A DNA stretch of 64,000 nt from Verrucomicrobiota bacterium (GCA_023269675.1 JAHFSX010000008.1:1-64000); one strand, 5' to 3'. Counted from the stretch's first letter, positions 1-8,899 are shown. Translations and numbers: made by a program. Notes: generated by a model from the letters alone, not told the origin.

Positions 1-1
1 C

Positions 2-283
2 CCGCCCCTCTCGCCGCTGCGCGCGCCGCGCAACTTCACCCGCCCGCTGCTGCGCGTGGCGGCCTGTCTCGCCCTGCTGGCCGGGGTCGTCCTGCTGCTG
101 CGCCCGCCCCCGCGGGCCACCCCCGTCCCCGCGCTGCCGTCCCTGAGCTTCAACGACCTCGCCACGCTGATGAAGACGCAGGACCTGGAAAACTCCTTGG
201 CCGGCGAGGCGGCCGATCTCGCCTCCGACCTGTCCGACCTGACCGCCGTGCTGAACGACCGCTCACTGGCGATCCTGTTCTGA
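2..283 (+). CDS. C-terminal part of a small single-pass membrane protein (5' end outside window)
   Basis: The frame is open from the first base of the window, so the true start lies upstream; a GTG at 56 is possible but the preceding residues read as continuous protein. The visible 93 residues have a basic stretch (RAPRNFTRPLLR), one hydrophobic helix (VAACLALLAGVVLLL), a Pro/Arg-rich linker, and an acidic amphipathic tail ending LTAVLNDRSLAILF. This layout (short cytosolic part, one helix, acidic helical tail) resembles small anti-sigma-like or adaptor membrane proteins, but no family is recognised and the partner gene is off the window. It is followed by a word-repeat palindrome rather than another gene on this strand. 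Confidence 0.5.
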   Translation, partial: PPLSPLRAPRNFTRPLLRVAACLALLAGVVLLLRPPPRATPVPALPSLSFNDLATLMKTQDLENSLAGEAADLASDLSDLTAVLNDRSLAILF

Positions 284-317
284 CGCCCGCGCCAGGCAGC
301 AGCAGCCAGAGGTCTAG

Positions 318-395
318 AACATCGAACATTCAACGCTGAACATCGAACGCTTCTCGGTTTGCCGTTGGAAGTTCGATGTTCAATGTTCGATGTTC
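318..395. repeat. Imperfect palindrome built from AACATCG/AACATTC words
   Basis: Left arm 318-353 and right arm 367-395 are complementary. The left arm is made of near-tandem GAACATCG/AACATTC words, the right arm of the complementary TTCGATGTT words. The left arm carries one extra 7-nt word (CAACGCT) compared with the right, as if a word had been gained or lost. It lies between the convergent ends of the membrane-protein fragment and dinG, so a bidirectional terminator role is possible, but there is no clear T-run. Confidence 0.75.
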
Positions 396-438
396 TGTCC
401 CGAACGTTGTCCGATTCGACCCAAGAGCATCGCGCCTG

Positions 439-3183
439 TCAGGCGTGCGGCTCAAAGAGCGCCGCCACGCGCGCCAGAAGCTCGTCGCGGCTCGCCACGT
501 TCTGCAAGGGGCAGGGCAGGCTGCGCCGGAAGGTCGAGCCGTAATTCTTGGTCACGATGCGGGGGTCGGCCACGATCACCACGCCCTTGTCCTCGCGGGT
601 GCGGATCAGCCGGCCGAAGCCTTGGCGGAAACGGATCACCGCCTGCGGCAGGGAAAACTCGCGGAACGAGCTGCCCCCCGCGAGCTCGATCTGCTCGCTG
701 CGCGCCTCGACGATCGGATCGCCCATAGCCGCAAAGGGCAGCCGGGCCATCACCACGCAGCTCAGCGCCTCGCCCGCCACGTCCACGCCCTCCCAGAACG
801 ACTGCGCGCCCAGCAGCACGCACGCCCCGCCCGAGCGGAACACCCGCGTGATCTGGTCGCGCGTGCCGTTGACCCCGTGCACCAGCAGCCGGATGCCGGC
901 CTCGCGCAGCGGCTCCTCCAGCAGCCGCGCCACCTGGTTCATCATCTCGTAGCTGGTGAACAGGCCCATGGCCCGCCCGCGCGTGCGGGTGAACACGTCG
1001 AGCATCAGGCCGCTGAGCTGCTCCGTGTAGGCCCCGCCGGTCGCTCCCGACGGCTCGGGCAGGAAGGTCGGCGCCAAGGCCGCGCACTGCGTGAGATAAT
1101 TGAACGGGCTGTCCGCCACGCAGGTGAAGACGCGCTCGGGCTCGATCAGGTCGATCCCCAGCCGCTTGCTGATATAGCCGAACGAGCCGCCCACCCGCAG
1201 CGTGGCCGAGCAGAAGACGACCGAGGACTTCTGCCGGTAGAGCAGCTCCGCCAGCGCCCCGGCGATCTTCAGCGGGGCCGCGAACAGCCGCACCGTGCCG
1301 TCGCTGCGGCCGGCGGGCTCGGCCCAGAACACATGCTCGGCATCCGACGCCGCCAACACAAAGTCCACATCCATGGCCAAGCCCCGCAGCGTGGCGGCCG
1401 CGCCCTCGACGTTGGCCGCCTGGTCGCCGTACAGCGCCAGCTCGCCCTCGGAGGAGTGGCGCAGCGACTCGGCCAGCATGAGCAGCTGCCCCGCGGCCTC
1501 GGCGATCGCGGCCTTCAGCGCCACCTTGTCGGCGGCCACCGCGTCCTCGTCCAGAAAAGCTGCGCACGGCACGAACGCCCCGTTGCGGAACACCTCGCGG
1601 CCTCTGACCTCGTCGCCCCCGGCCTCGAGCAGCGGCACCGCCGCGGGCGCGCAGCGGAAGCGCGTCGCCGCCCCGCTCTGGGCGACGATGCCGTACAGGG
1701 TCTCGAACAGCCGCCGCGCCGCGCCCTGCACCTGCTCCAGCAGGCTCTTGATGACGCGGATCTGCCGCCGCAACGCCTGCGCCGTCTCCTCGTCCGCGGT
1801 GATCGCGCCCTTCTCCAGGTGGTTGCGCAAGACCTCCAGCACGCCGCCCGCGCGCTTGCCCTTGCCGCGGCTCAGCCGCCGCAGCAGCTGGCTCAGACGC
1901 GCCTGCGTGACCTCGACCGACAGGTGGCGCGTGGCCGCCTCCTCGAGGTTGTGCGCCTCGTCGAACACGATCTGCGCGTAAGGCGGCAGGGCGCTGCCCG
2001 GCGCCTGCGATTCGGAAAAGACCAGCGCGTGATTGGCGATGACCACATGCGCGGCGGCCGCGCGCGCCCGCGCCTTCTGCAGGAAGCAGCGGCGGTAGAA
2101 GCGACACGCGCGCCCGGGACACTCCTCGCCGGTCGAGGACAGCTTGGCCAGGAAGGCGGGGTCGGCGTGACCCGCGCCCGCGAAGGAGTCGAGGTCGCCG
2201 TCGGGCGTCTGCACCGCCCACGCCACGGCCTCGGCGAAGTGGCGCAGCTCGGGCCGCTCCAGCTCGAACTGGCTGTGCTCCAGCAGGATCGCCAGCCGCC
2301 GCAGGCAGAAGTAGTTGGAGCGTCCCTTGAGCAGGGCCACCCGCAGCGTCCCGGACTCGCCGCCGCCGAACTCCGCGCGGATCGCCTCGCGCACCAGCGG
2401 CAGATCCTTCTCGACCAGCTGCGACTGCAGGTTGCGCGTGTTGGTGCTCACGATGACCGGCGCGTCGTTGAGCCGCGCCCATGCGGCCGCGGGGATCAGG
2501 TAGGCCAGGCTCTTGCCCACGCCCGTGCCGGCCTCGACCACCAGGTGACGGCCTTCGTTGAAGGCGCGCACCACCGCCCGCAGCATCTCCACCTGCCCGG
2601 GACGCGACTCGTAGCCCGGCATGAGCCGCGCGAAGGTGCCGCCCGGCATGAGGTGCGAGGCCAAACGATCCACGTTCAGAGGCGAGCAGTCGGCATGGGC
2701 GGGCAGCTCGCGCTTCTCGCCGCGGAACGCCTCCGCCTTAAACGAATCGGCCCAGCTGCCGCACCCCACGCCGGCGGCGCGCACGCGCTCGGCGAAGCTG
2801 CCGAACAGCCGGGCCAGCGCCGGCTCGTCGAGGTCGCGCAAGAGCAGCTCGATGGTCTCCAGCGCCCACAGGGGAAACGCCTCCAGCCGCGCCGCCATCG
2901 ACTGCCAGACGTGCCAGAGCGCCTCCGCCGAGGGCGGCGCGCCTTCGAAGAGCTGCTCGGCGCGCTCGAGCGGCGTTTGGGAGCAGGCGAACGCGCGCAC
3001 GGCCATCACGTCGGCCACACACGTCTTGCCCGCCTGGAGCAGGTCCTCGAAGGCCAACGGATCGTTGGTCAGATACAGCGTCTCCCCGGCCGCGCCGCTC
3101 CCGGCCACAGGCTGAGGATACACTTCAAAAGAGGGAGACGCGCCCGCGTGACGCGTGATCCAAACTGTGCGGATGCTGAGCAT
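439..3183 (-). CDS. dinG: DinG/XPD-family ATP-dependent DNA helicase
   Basis: This is a superfamily 2 iron-sulfur 5'-3' helicase, expected to unwind damaged or structured DNA and R-loops. In the 914 residues, Walker A EAGTGVGKS is at 217-225 and the DEAH box (IVFDEAHN) at 406-412. Four cysteines sit where the XPD/DinG 4Fe-4S cluster is bound: C293 (in GRSNYFC), C355, C360 and C366. Motifs near the end (SFWEGVDV, QGFGRLIRT) match motifs V and VI. An N-terminal extension of about 180 residues without a recognised domain (no exonuclease motifs) precedes the Q-motif-like YESRPGQ. The ATG start has no strong Shine-Dalgarno. The gene lies 27 bp after the pseudouridine synthase gene, so the two may be co-transcribed. 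Family assignment is firm; the exact substrate is inferred. Confidence 0.93.
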   Translation of the reverse strand: MLSIRTVWITRHAGASPSFEVYPQPVAGSGAAGETLYLTNDPLAFEDLLQAGKTCVADVMAVRAFACSQTPLERAEQLFEGAPPSAEALWHVWQSMAARLEAFPLWALETIELLLRDLDEPALARLFGSFAERVRAAGVGCGSWADSFKAEAFRGEKRELPAHADCSPLNVDRLASHLMPGGTFARLMPGYESRPGQVEMLRAVVRAFNEGRHLVVEAGTGVGKSLAYLIPAAAWARLNDAPVIVSTNTRNLQSQLVEKDLPLVREAIRAEFGGGESGTLRVALLKGRSNYFCLRRLAILLEHSQFELERPELRHFAEAVAWAVQTPDGDLDSFAGAGHADPAFLAKLSSTGEECPGRACRFYRRCFLQKARARAAAAHVVIANHALVFSESQAPGSALPPYAQIVFDEAHNLEEAATRHLSVEVTQARLSQLLRRLSRGKGKRAGGVLEVLRNHLEKGAITADEETAQALRRQIRVIKSLLEQVQGAARRLFETLYGIVAQSGAATRFRCAPAAVPLLEAGGDEVRGREVFRNGAFVPCAAFLDEDAVAADKVALKAAIAEAAGQLLMLAESLRHSSEGELALYGDQAANVEGAAATLRGLAMDVDFVLAASDAEHVFWAEPAGRSDGTVRLFAAPLKIAGALAELLYRQKSSVVFCSATLRVGGSFGYISKRLGIDLIEPERVFTCVADSPFNYLTQCAALAPTFLPEPSGATGGAYTEQLSGLMLDVFTRTRGRAMGLFTSYEMMNQVARLLEEPLREAGIRLLVHGVNGTRDQITRVFRSGGACVLLGAQSFWEGVDVAGEALSCVVMARLPFAAMGDPIVEARSEQIELAGGSSFREFSLPQAVIRFRQGFGRLIRTREDKGVVIVADPRIVTKNYGSTFRRSLPCPLQNVASRDELLARVAALFEPHA

Positions 3184-3210
3184 GTCACCGGGTGCCCGTC
3201 GCGGGCCGTG

Positions 3211-4080
3211 TTATTTGCCCATTTCGAACAGTTTGAGGCAGCGCCGGAAATCGGCGGGCAAGGGGCTGTGCGCCTTGAGCGTCTTGCCGGGCAGCATCGG
3301 ATGGGGCAGCTCCAGGCCCGAGGCGTGCAGCATCTGGCGCGGAATCGTGAGCAGGCGCGGGTCGCGCGCGAACTTGAGCCCGTGCTCGCGGTCGCCCAGC
3401 ACCGGATGGCGGATGCCGGAGAGATGGCGGCGGATCTGATGGGTGCGTCCGGTCTCGATCTTGACCTGCAGGAAGCTCGCGTCGTTGGAGACCGCCTCGC
3501 GCTTGATCTGGCTGACCGCGCGCTCGCCGTCCAGCTCCTGATTCAGGGTGGAGGAGGCGCGGTCGTATTTGCCGGACACGATCACCTGGTAGATCTTGGA
3601 GACCCGGCGCGTCTTGAAGAGCGCCACCGCCGCGTCGAACGCGGCCGCGTTTTTGGCGAACAGCATGCAGCCCGTCGTGTCGCGGTCGAGCCGGTGCACC
3701 GCGCGCAGCGCGGGCTGCCCGGTCTGCTCGCGCAAGACCTCTTCCGCGCTGCCCTCGCCCACCGCGAGCAGGGCCGACGGCTTATCGGCCACCAGGTAGA
3801 AATCGTCTTCGATCAGCACGCGGATCTTAGCCTTCGGGGCCGCCTCGTCCTTCGGCTTGTTCGCTGCCGGCACCTCGACGGTGTCGCCCAACCGCAGGAG
3901 GTGGTGCGCCATCCACACGCACCGGCGGTTCACCCAGACGGCGCGGTCATCCATCAGGTTCTTCGCGGCGCGCTTGGAAACCGACAGCTTATGGGACAGG
4001 AACACCTGGAGCGACTGTCCCGCCTCCACCTTCGACACCACAAACGCCATAACGGCGGCACTCTTCTCTTTCATCCACAC
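3211..4080 (-). CDS. RluA-family 23S rRNA pseudouridine synthase
   Basis: The enzyme isomerises uridine to pseudouridine in RNA, most likely 23S rRNA. The 289-residue protein has an S4-type RNA-binding region at about 18-72 (SLQVFLSHKLSVSKRAAKN) and the catalytic motif HRLDRDTTG at 129-137, with the conserved nucleophile Asp132. The downstream RTHQIRRHL and HPVLGD motifs are typical of RluA/RluC/RluD. The annotated start is GTG at 4080; an ATG two codons in (4074, MKEKSA) is an equally plausible start. RluC, RluD and RluA specificity cannot be separated by eye. It lies just upstream of dinG on the same strand. Confidence 0.92.
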   Translation of the reverse strand: MWMKEKSAAVMAFVVSKVEAGQSLQVFLSHKLSVSKRAAKNLMDDRAVWVNRRCVWMAHHLLRLGDTVEVPAANKPKDEAAPKAKIRVLIEDDFYLVADKPSALLAVGEGSAEEVLREQTGQPALRAVHRLDRDTTGCMLFAKNAAAFDAAVALFKTRRVSKIYQVIVSGKYDRASSTLNQELDGERAVSQIKREAVSNDASFLQVKIETGRTHQIRRHLSGIRHPVLGDREHGLKFARDPRLLTIPRQMLHASGLELPHPMLPGKTLKAHSPLPADFRRCLKLFEMGK

Positions 4081-4118
4081 TCACTTTTCTAAAACATTCG
4101 GTTGGCCGGGAGCGCGGC

Positions 4119-4135
4119 GCAGGTCTCTGACCTGC
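4119..4135. repeat. Perfect 7-bp palindrome (GCAGGTC-TCT-GACCTGC)
   Basis: The stem GCAGGTC (4119-4125) and GACCTGC (4129-4135) flank a 3-nt loop in the 73-bp gap between two leftward genes (PAS protein and pseudouridine synthase). It has no T-run and looks like a dispersed GC hairpin rather than a canonical terminator. Confidence 0.6.
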
Positions 4136-4153
4136 CCCCCGGACCCTAAAACG

Positions 4154-4873
4154 TCACACCTGCAACACGGAACCCACGACGCCCACAATCCTGTCTTTGC
4201 CCTGCCGGTCCGGCGCCATCTGCACCTCCACCTCCGCCAGCTCGTCGGTGTCGGTGGCCGCCCCGACCCGGTAGGCCAGCAGCTCGCCCGCCAGGGCGCG
4301 GTCGAAGAAACCCGGCAACGGCTCGTCGGGCATCAGCTCCTCGAACAGCCGCCCCAACACCTCCTCTTCGGAGGCCGCGTCAAACATCTCCAGAAACGCG
4401 CGGTTCACCGCCCGGAACACGCGCCTGTCATCGCACACGAAACAGGCGCTCAAGGCGTTGTCGAACCCGTTGGCCATGCTGCGCAAGGCTTCCCACTGTT
4501 TCCGCCGGCGTTCGATATTGCGGACCGTGAACACCAAGTCGCCGCCGTCAACCAGATCGATCACGCTGATCGTGACCTCGGCCGCGAACGCGGTGCCGTC
4601 ACGCCGGACGCACTTGGCGTCCAGCATGATGTGCCGCGCGTCATCGAGTCCCTTGCGGATCCGTTCGACCATGTGCGTCGACACGCCCGGGATGAGCATC
4701 GCCACCGGCTTGTCCCACACCTCGTCCTGCTTGTACAAAAAATACTCGGTGGCCCGCGGGTTCATCTCGATCAGGTGGCCATTGGGGTCTGTCACCAGCA
4801 ACGCGTCATAAAGTCCAGCCATCAACTGTCGGTACAGGGATTTATGATCTTGTCGGGCATTGATTGGTGTCAT
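4154..4873 (-). CDS. Double-PAS sensory protein without an output domain
   Basis: About 239 residues from the preferred start hold two PAS folds. The first begins near LYDALLVTDPNGHLIEMNPRA and runs into a PAC-like KCVRRDGTAFAAEVTISVIDL...FTVRNIERRR. The second begins near FDNALSACFVCDDRRVFRAVNRAF and ends at the C-terminus. No kinase, GGDEF, EAL or DNA-binding domain follows, so it probably senses a ligand or redox state and acts by protein contact. I place the start at the ATG at 4873 (MTPINARQDHK), which is preceded by GAGGGGG at a suitable distance; the frame stays open to 4951. The partner is unknown. Confidence 0.8.
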   Translation of the reverse strand: MTPINARQDHKSLYRQLMAGLYDALLVTDPNGHLIEMNPRATEYFLYKQDEVWDKPVAMLIPGVSTHMVERIRKGLDDARHIMLDAKCVRRDGTAFAAEVTISVIDLVDGGDLVFTVRNIERRRKQWEALRSMANGFDNALSACFVCDDRRVFRAVNRAFLEMFDAASEEEVLGRLFEELMPDEPLPGFFDRALAGELLAYRVGAATDTDELAEVEVQMAPDRQGKDRIVGVVGSVLQV

Positions 4874-5051
4874 GGACGCGACCCCCTCATCCTGCGCTGC
4901 CGCCGGAAATAGCCGGAAATATTCCGCAATCACAGGGGTACTATGACACAATTTGAAGGCTTCTGCAATTCCTGTTTCCCATTAAAAATGGGCTGGTGTT
5001 CCGCACGCCTTCCGTACTATGATACGCCCATTTGCCAGGTGTGGAGGTGCC

Positions 5052-5309
5052 ATGAACGCCCATGTTGAAGAGACCGCTTTCATTTCCTTTGTCTGCCCGG
5101 TTTGCCACCAGGAGATCGAGTCGCCTGCCGACATGGCCTGCCGGAAAACCGAGTGCCCCACGTGCGCCGCGCTCATTCTGGTGCCCGAAGGTTCAGAGCC
5201 CGGCACCCTCTGGCCCACCACCGCCATCGATAAAGACGGCCCCTCGAAAGAGCAGACGGACGCCATGAAGAGCCGCACCATCCGCATCGAGTTGCCCGAC
5301 AACTGGTGA
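5052..5309 (+). CDS. Small zinc-ribbon protein
   Basis: An 85-residue protein with two zinc-ribbon knuckles, CPVCHQEI and CRKTECPTC, preceded by FISFV and followed by a polar tail ending in RTIRIELPDNW. The ATG at 5052 is preceded by GGAGGTG with ideal spacing, so it is preferred over an upstream in-frame ATG at 5019. A TATGAT at 5018-5023 could be a -10 box, but no good -35 is seen. The function is unknown; the fold suggests protein or nucleic-acid contact. The following glycosyltransferase ORF could overlap its end, but that gene's real start is 83 bp downstream. Confidence 0.75.
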   Translation: MNAHVEETAFISFVCPVCHQEIESPADMACRKTECPTCAALILVPEGSEPGTLWPTTAIDKDGPSKEQTDAMKSRTIRIELPDNW

Positions 5310-5392
5310 GACCCGCGCCCGCGTCTCCCGCGCTTCCGACCGCCGCCCCGCCCGCGCTCAGCCTTTCGCCTTCACCTCCCCCCCTCCTTCCC

Positions 5393-6562
5393 ATGAGCCG
5401 CATCCTCTTCATCACTTCCAAGCCGTACTACCCGTGGGAAGGCGCCTGCCACCGCATCCGCCACAACCTCGAGGCGCTCGTCGCGCTGGAGCACACCGTC
5501 GACCTGCTCACCGTGCCCGTCGGCCAGACGCCCCGCGTCCCCGGCGTCAACGTCTTCTACGTGCCGCGCATCCCCTTCTGCAGCAGCCTGCCGGAAGGGC
5601 CCTCCGTGCGGCGCTTCATCCTCGACGCCCTGATGCTGTTTAAAGCCGTGTATCTCGCCGGCCGCACGCCCTACACCCTGATCCACGGCATCGACGACTG
5701 CGGCGTCCTCGCCTGGCTCGCGGGACGGCTCACCAAGACCCCCTGCGTCTTCGAGCGGCACACCGGACTCAGCCACGAACGCGTCAAAGGCCCGCGCCGC
5801 CTCTGGCTCGGCTTCTACCGCTTTCTCGAACGCCGCGCCCTGAAAAAAGCCGACGCCGTGATCGGCAACGACACCGGCGTCATCGGCCTGCTCGACCGTC
5901 TCGGCCGCCGCAGCCGGGCCTGCGTCATCCCCGACATCCCGGCCGTCACCGAAGAGGTCCCCGTGCCCGCCCGCAACCTGGCGCAGGCGCGCTTCCGCAC
6001 CGGCCCCGGCCAGAAGCTCGTCACCTGCGTGGGCTCCTTCACCCGCTTCCAGGGCCTCGACCTTTTCTTCAACGCCCTGCCGCGCGTGCTCGCCGCCGCC
6101 CCGCAGACGCGCTTCGCGGTCGTCGGCGGCGCTGCGGCCGAGATCCTCCGCATGCGCGAAGCCCTCGCCCGGGCGGGCATCGGCGAGAGCGTCGCGTTCC
6201 CGGGCCGCATGCAGCCCTCCGAACTGGCCGCCCTGCTCGCGGTCTCCGATGTGCTGGTCTCCCCCCGCCGCGCGGGCGCCGCCGCCCCCATCAAGGTGCT
6301 CGACTACCTCCACTCCGGCACGCCGATCGTGGCCGCCGACACTCCCGCCAACCGCGCCGTGCTCTCGCCCGACAACGCGCTCATCACGCGGCCGACCCCC
6401 GAAGCCCTCGCCGACGGCATCCTCAAACTCTGCAACTCCCCGGGCCTCGGCGCCGAGCTCGGCCTCCACGGCCGCACCACGCTGATCCAGGAAAACCGCA
6501 CGCCGCAGGCTTTCCGCACCGCGCTCCGCCGCTGCTACGCCTACGTGCTCGCCACCCCGTGA
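5393..6562 (+). CDS. GT4-family glycosyltransferase (GT-B fold)
   Basis: A 389-residue retaining-type glycosyltransferase that should move a sugar from a nucleotide donor to a glycan or lipid acceptor on the cytosolic face of the membrane. It starts with MSRILFITSKPYYPWEGACHR, typical of a GT-B N-domain. The C-domain shows VTCVGSFTRFQGLDLF, the mid motif VAFPGRMQPSELAALLAVSDVLVSPRR and the nucleotide-binding PIKVLDYLHSGTPIVAADT, where the usual E-x7-E is reduced to a K/D-rich version. The frame extends upstream of 5393 but that part is a Pro/Ala-rich run with no start signal. The sugar and acceptor cannot be predicted. A word-repeat palindrome follows it. Confidence 0.88.
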   Translation: MSRILFITSKPYYPWEGACHRIRHNLEALVALEHTVDLLTVPVGQTPRVPGVNVFYVPRIPFCSSLPEGPSVRRFILDALMLFKAVYLAGRTPYTLIHGIDDCGVLAWLAGRLTKTPCVFERHTGLSHERVKGPRRLWLGFYRFLERRALKKADAVIGNDTGVIGLLDRLGRRSRACVIPDIPAVTEEVPVPARNLAQARFRTGPGQKLVTCVGSFTRFQGLDLFFNALPRVLAAAPQTRFAVVGGAAAEILRMREALARAGIGESVAFPGRMQPSELAALLAVSDVLVSPRRAGAAAPIKVLDYLHSGTPIVAADTPANRAVLSPDNALITRPTPEALADGILKLCNSPGLGAELGLHGRTTLIQENRTPQAFRTALRRCYAYVLATP

Positions 6563-6587
6563 CCCAACCAGAACGAAATCAAAACTT

Positions 6588-6669
6588 TCAACGCCCAACG
6601 TTCAACGCTGAACGCTCAAGGACAACGCCTCGCCACCTGAACGGTGAGCGTTGAACGTTGAACGTTGCG
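6588..6669. repeat. Imperfect palindrome built from TTCAACG words
   Basis: Left arm 6588-6619 (TTCAACG/CCAACG/TTCAACGC words) is complementary to right arm 6645-6669 (TGAGCGTTGAACGTTG...), with a loop of about 25 nt. It occupies the gap between the glycosyltransferase and aminotransferase genes. Its word differs from the palindrome at 318-395 but the architecture is the same. Confidence 0.75.
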
Positions 6670-6685
6670 CGTCTTTCCAGCTCCC

Positions 6686-7849
6686 ATGGCCTTCTCCTCC
6701 ACATTCTTCGACGCCCCGGTCGAACGCCGCGGCAGCGACAGCCTCAAGTGGGGCGTCTACGCCGGCAACGACGTCCTGCCGCTCTGGGTCGCGGACATGG
6801 ATTTCCTCTCCGCCCCCGCCGTCACCGAAGCCATGTCCCGCCGCGCCGCGCACGGCGTCTACGGCTACGCGCAGGACTCGCGCGCCGCCGTCGAGGCCCT
6901 GATCGACTACCACCGCGACCACTACGGCTTCGCCATCGACCGCGCCTGGGTCATCCCCGTCCCCGGACTGGTCTGCGGGCTCAACATCCTCTGCCGCGCC
7001 GTCGGCGCCCCCGGCGACGCGGTCGCCACCACGGTGCCCGTCTACCCGCCCTTCCTCGAGGCGCCCGGCCTCTCCGGCCGCGCCCTCGTCACCGCGCCCA
7101 TGGCCCGCGACGCCTCCGGCCGCCCGGCCTTCGACCTCGCCGCGCTCGACGCCGCGCTGCCCCCCGCGACACGCCTCTTCATTCTCTGCAACCCGCACAA
7201 CCCGCTGGGCCGCGCCTGGACGCCCGCCGAGCTGCGCGACCTGCTGGCCTTCTGCCGCGCGCGCGGCATCCTCGTCTGCTCGGACGAGATCCACGGCGGC
7301 CTCGTGCTAGACCCGCCCCACGCCTACACCCCCGCCGCCTGCGCCGCGCCCGAATTCGCCGACACGCTCGTCACCCTGCTGGCGCCCAGCAAAACCTACA
7401 ACCTGCCCGGGCTCTCCTGCGCCTTCGCGGTCATCCCCGACCCCGGCACGCGGCAGTGCTTCCGCCACGCGATGGCCGGCATCGTGCCGCACGTGAACCT
7501 CTTCGGCTGGGTCGCCGCCGAAGCCGCCTACCGCCACGCGGAGCCCTGGCGGCTGGGGCTGCTCGACTACCTCCGCGCCAACCGCGACACCGTGTCCGCG
7601 GCCGCCCGCGCGTGGGGCGTGGCGATGCCGCCGGTCGAGGCCACCTACCTCGCCTGGCTCGATTTCCGGCCGTGGCTCGACCGCATGGACGGACTCGCTC
7701 CGGCGAAATTTTTCCTCGCGCACGGGGTCGGGCTCATGGACGGCGCGCCCTTCGGCGCGCCCGGCTTCGCCCGCCTCAACTTCGCCACGCGCCGCGACCT
7801 GCTCGCCACCGCCCTCGACCGCCTGTCCCGCTGCGGCCTCTTCACCTAG
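6686..7849 (+). CDS. MalY/PatB-type PLP-dependent cystathionine beta-lyase / aminotransferase
   Basis: A 387-residue fold-type I PLP enzyme. The start region SLKWGVYAGNDVLPLWVADMDF is the MalY/PatB signature. CNPHNPLGR is the substrate-carboxylate motif, SDEIHGGL carries the cofactor-binding Asp (about 200), and the Schiff-base lysine is in PSKTYNLPGL (about Lys236). It probably cleaves the C-S bond of cystathionine or related thioethers, giving homocysteine, pyruvate and ammonia; a plain aminotransferase role is also possible. The ATG at 6686 gives the usual family N-terminus, although its ribosome-binding site is poor. The gene sits directly after a TTCAACG palindrome. Confidence 0.9.
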   Translation: MAFSSTFFDAPVERRGSDSLKWGVYAGNDVLPLWVADMDFLSAPAVTEAMSRRAAHGVYGYAQDSRAAVEALIDYHRDHYGFAIDRAWVIPVPGLVCGLNILCRAVGAPGDAVATTVPVYPPFLEAPGLSGRALVTAPMARDASGRPAFDLAALDAALPPATRLFILCNPHNPLGRAWTPAELRDLLAFCRARGILVCSDEIHGGLVLDPPHAYTPAACAAPEFADTLVTLLAPSKTYNLPGLSCAFAVIPDPGTRQCFRHAMAGIVPHVNLFGWVAAEAAYRHAEPWRLGLLDYLRANRDTVSAAARAWGVAMPPVEATYLAWLDFRPWLDRMDGLAPAKFFLAHGVGLMDGAPFGAPGFARLNFATRRDLLATALDRLSRCGLFT

Positions 7850-7869
7850 CCCCCTCCGTTAAGTCTGTT

Positions 7870-8886
7870 ATGCCCGCACGCCTTCCCAAACGCCTGCTCA
7901 AACATCTTTCAACCACCTCCGGCCTCGCGCTGCTGATGGCGCTCGCGGCCGCCAACGGGTTTGTGCACGAGCCGCGGCCCTGGCAAGAAACCCAAGCGCA
8001 GAAACTGCCGCCGCCGCTCGGCGCCTGGATCACGCGCCTCGGCGACATCACCGCCGACACGACCGACGCGCTGGGCCTGACCGGGCACGATGCGTCCGCG
8101 CCGCTCGCGGCGGCCCTGCCCGCCAACCGGCTGGTCTGCGCCGGACTCCCCCGACGGCTGCCCGGCAGCCCCGCGCCGGAGGACATCACGGTGCTGAACA
8201 AAACCGGCTTCGTCGTCGGCTACTCGCCTTCGCTGCGCCATCCCGTCTGGGTCGCCTACAAGACCCACCCCGTGCGTCACGCGGTCCCGCCGGCCCGGCC
8301 CTCCGGGTTCCAGCCCGATCCCGCGGCGCCCAACTCGCCTCAGGGCAAAGAGTACGCCAAAAGCGGCTTCGACCGCGGGCACATGGCGCCCAACCACGCC
8401 ATCGCCACGCGCTACGGCAAGGCCGCTCAGGCGCAGACCTTCCTCACCTCCAACATCTGCCCGCAGCGGCCCAGCCTGAACCAGGGCCCGTGGTACGATG
8501 TCGAGTTCCGCATCGCCGAACTCTGGCCCGACGGCTGCGGCGAGGTCTGGGTGATCACCGGCGCGCTCTCCGCGCGCGACGGCAAGCGCCTGGCCTCGGG
8601 CGTGGACATCCCCAAGGCCTTCTACCAGATCGTCGTGTCGCAGTCGAAAGGGCGGGTCCGCGCCTTCGCCGTCTGCATGCCGCAAAACCTCCGCCGCCGC
8701 ACCCCCGCACGCACCGCCCTGGTCTCCATCGACGAGCTCGAGGCGCTCACCGGTTTCGATTTCCTCGCCGACCTCCCCGACGACTGCGAGAAGCAGCTCG
8801 AAGCCGCCACGCCCTCGCGCCTCTGGCCCGCCGGCCCGCTCGGCGCCTTCAGGCTGCTGCGCGAGCGCTACCGCTCCTACGACTGA
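7870..8886 (+). CDS. Secreted DNA/RNA non-specific endonuclease (NUC/NucA family)
   Basis: A 338-residue beta-beta-alpha-metal nuclease expected to degrade extracellular or periplasmic DNA and RNA. A basic N-terminus (PARLPKRLLKHL) followed by a hydrophobic stretch (GLALLMALAAANG) looks like a signal peptide. The catalytic DRGH motif is in GFDRGHMAPN (Asp168, His171), and the metal-binding Asn is in TSNICPQRPSLNQGPW. The VWVITGAL and IPKAFYQIVV blocks also match the family. It starts 20 bp after the aminotransferase gene and ends 13 bp before the GNAT gene, so the three are probably co-transcribed. There is no immunity protein nearby, consistent with a nutrient-scavenging nuclease rather than a toxin. 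Confidence 0.92.
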   Translation: MPARLPKRLLKHLSTTSGLALLMALAAANGFVHEPRPWQETQAQKLPPPLGAWITRLGDITADTTDALGLTGHDASAPLAAALPANRLVCAGLPRRLPGSPAPEDITVLNKTGFVVGYSPSLRHPVWVAYKTHPVRHAVPPARPSGFQPDPAAPNSPQGKEYAKSGFDRGHMAPNHAIATRYGKAAQAQTFLTSNICPQRPSLNQGPWYDVEFRIAELWPDGCGEVWVITGALSARDGKRLASGVDIPKAFYQIVVSQSKGRVRAFAVCMPQNLRRRTPARTALVSIDELEALTGFDFLADLPDDCEKQLEAATPSRLWPAGPLGAFRLLRERYRSYD

Positions 8887-8899
8887 CTGGAGAACCCCC

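Noticed and set aside
376..4092. A very long plus-strand open frame antisense to dinG and the pseudouridine synthase
   Set aside because: It is Arg/Ala/His/Gln-rich with no domain, typical of an antisense frame in GC-rich coding sequence; the minus-strand genes have full catalytic motifs. The same applies to the other long antisense frames.
5018..5023. TATGAT as a certain promoter for the zinc-ribbon gene
   Set aside because: No acceptable -35 box lies 16-18 bp upstream, so it is mentioned only as a possibility.
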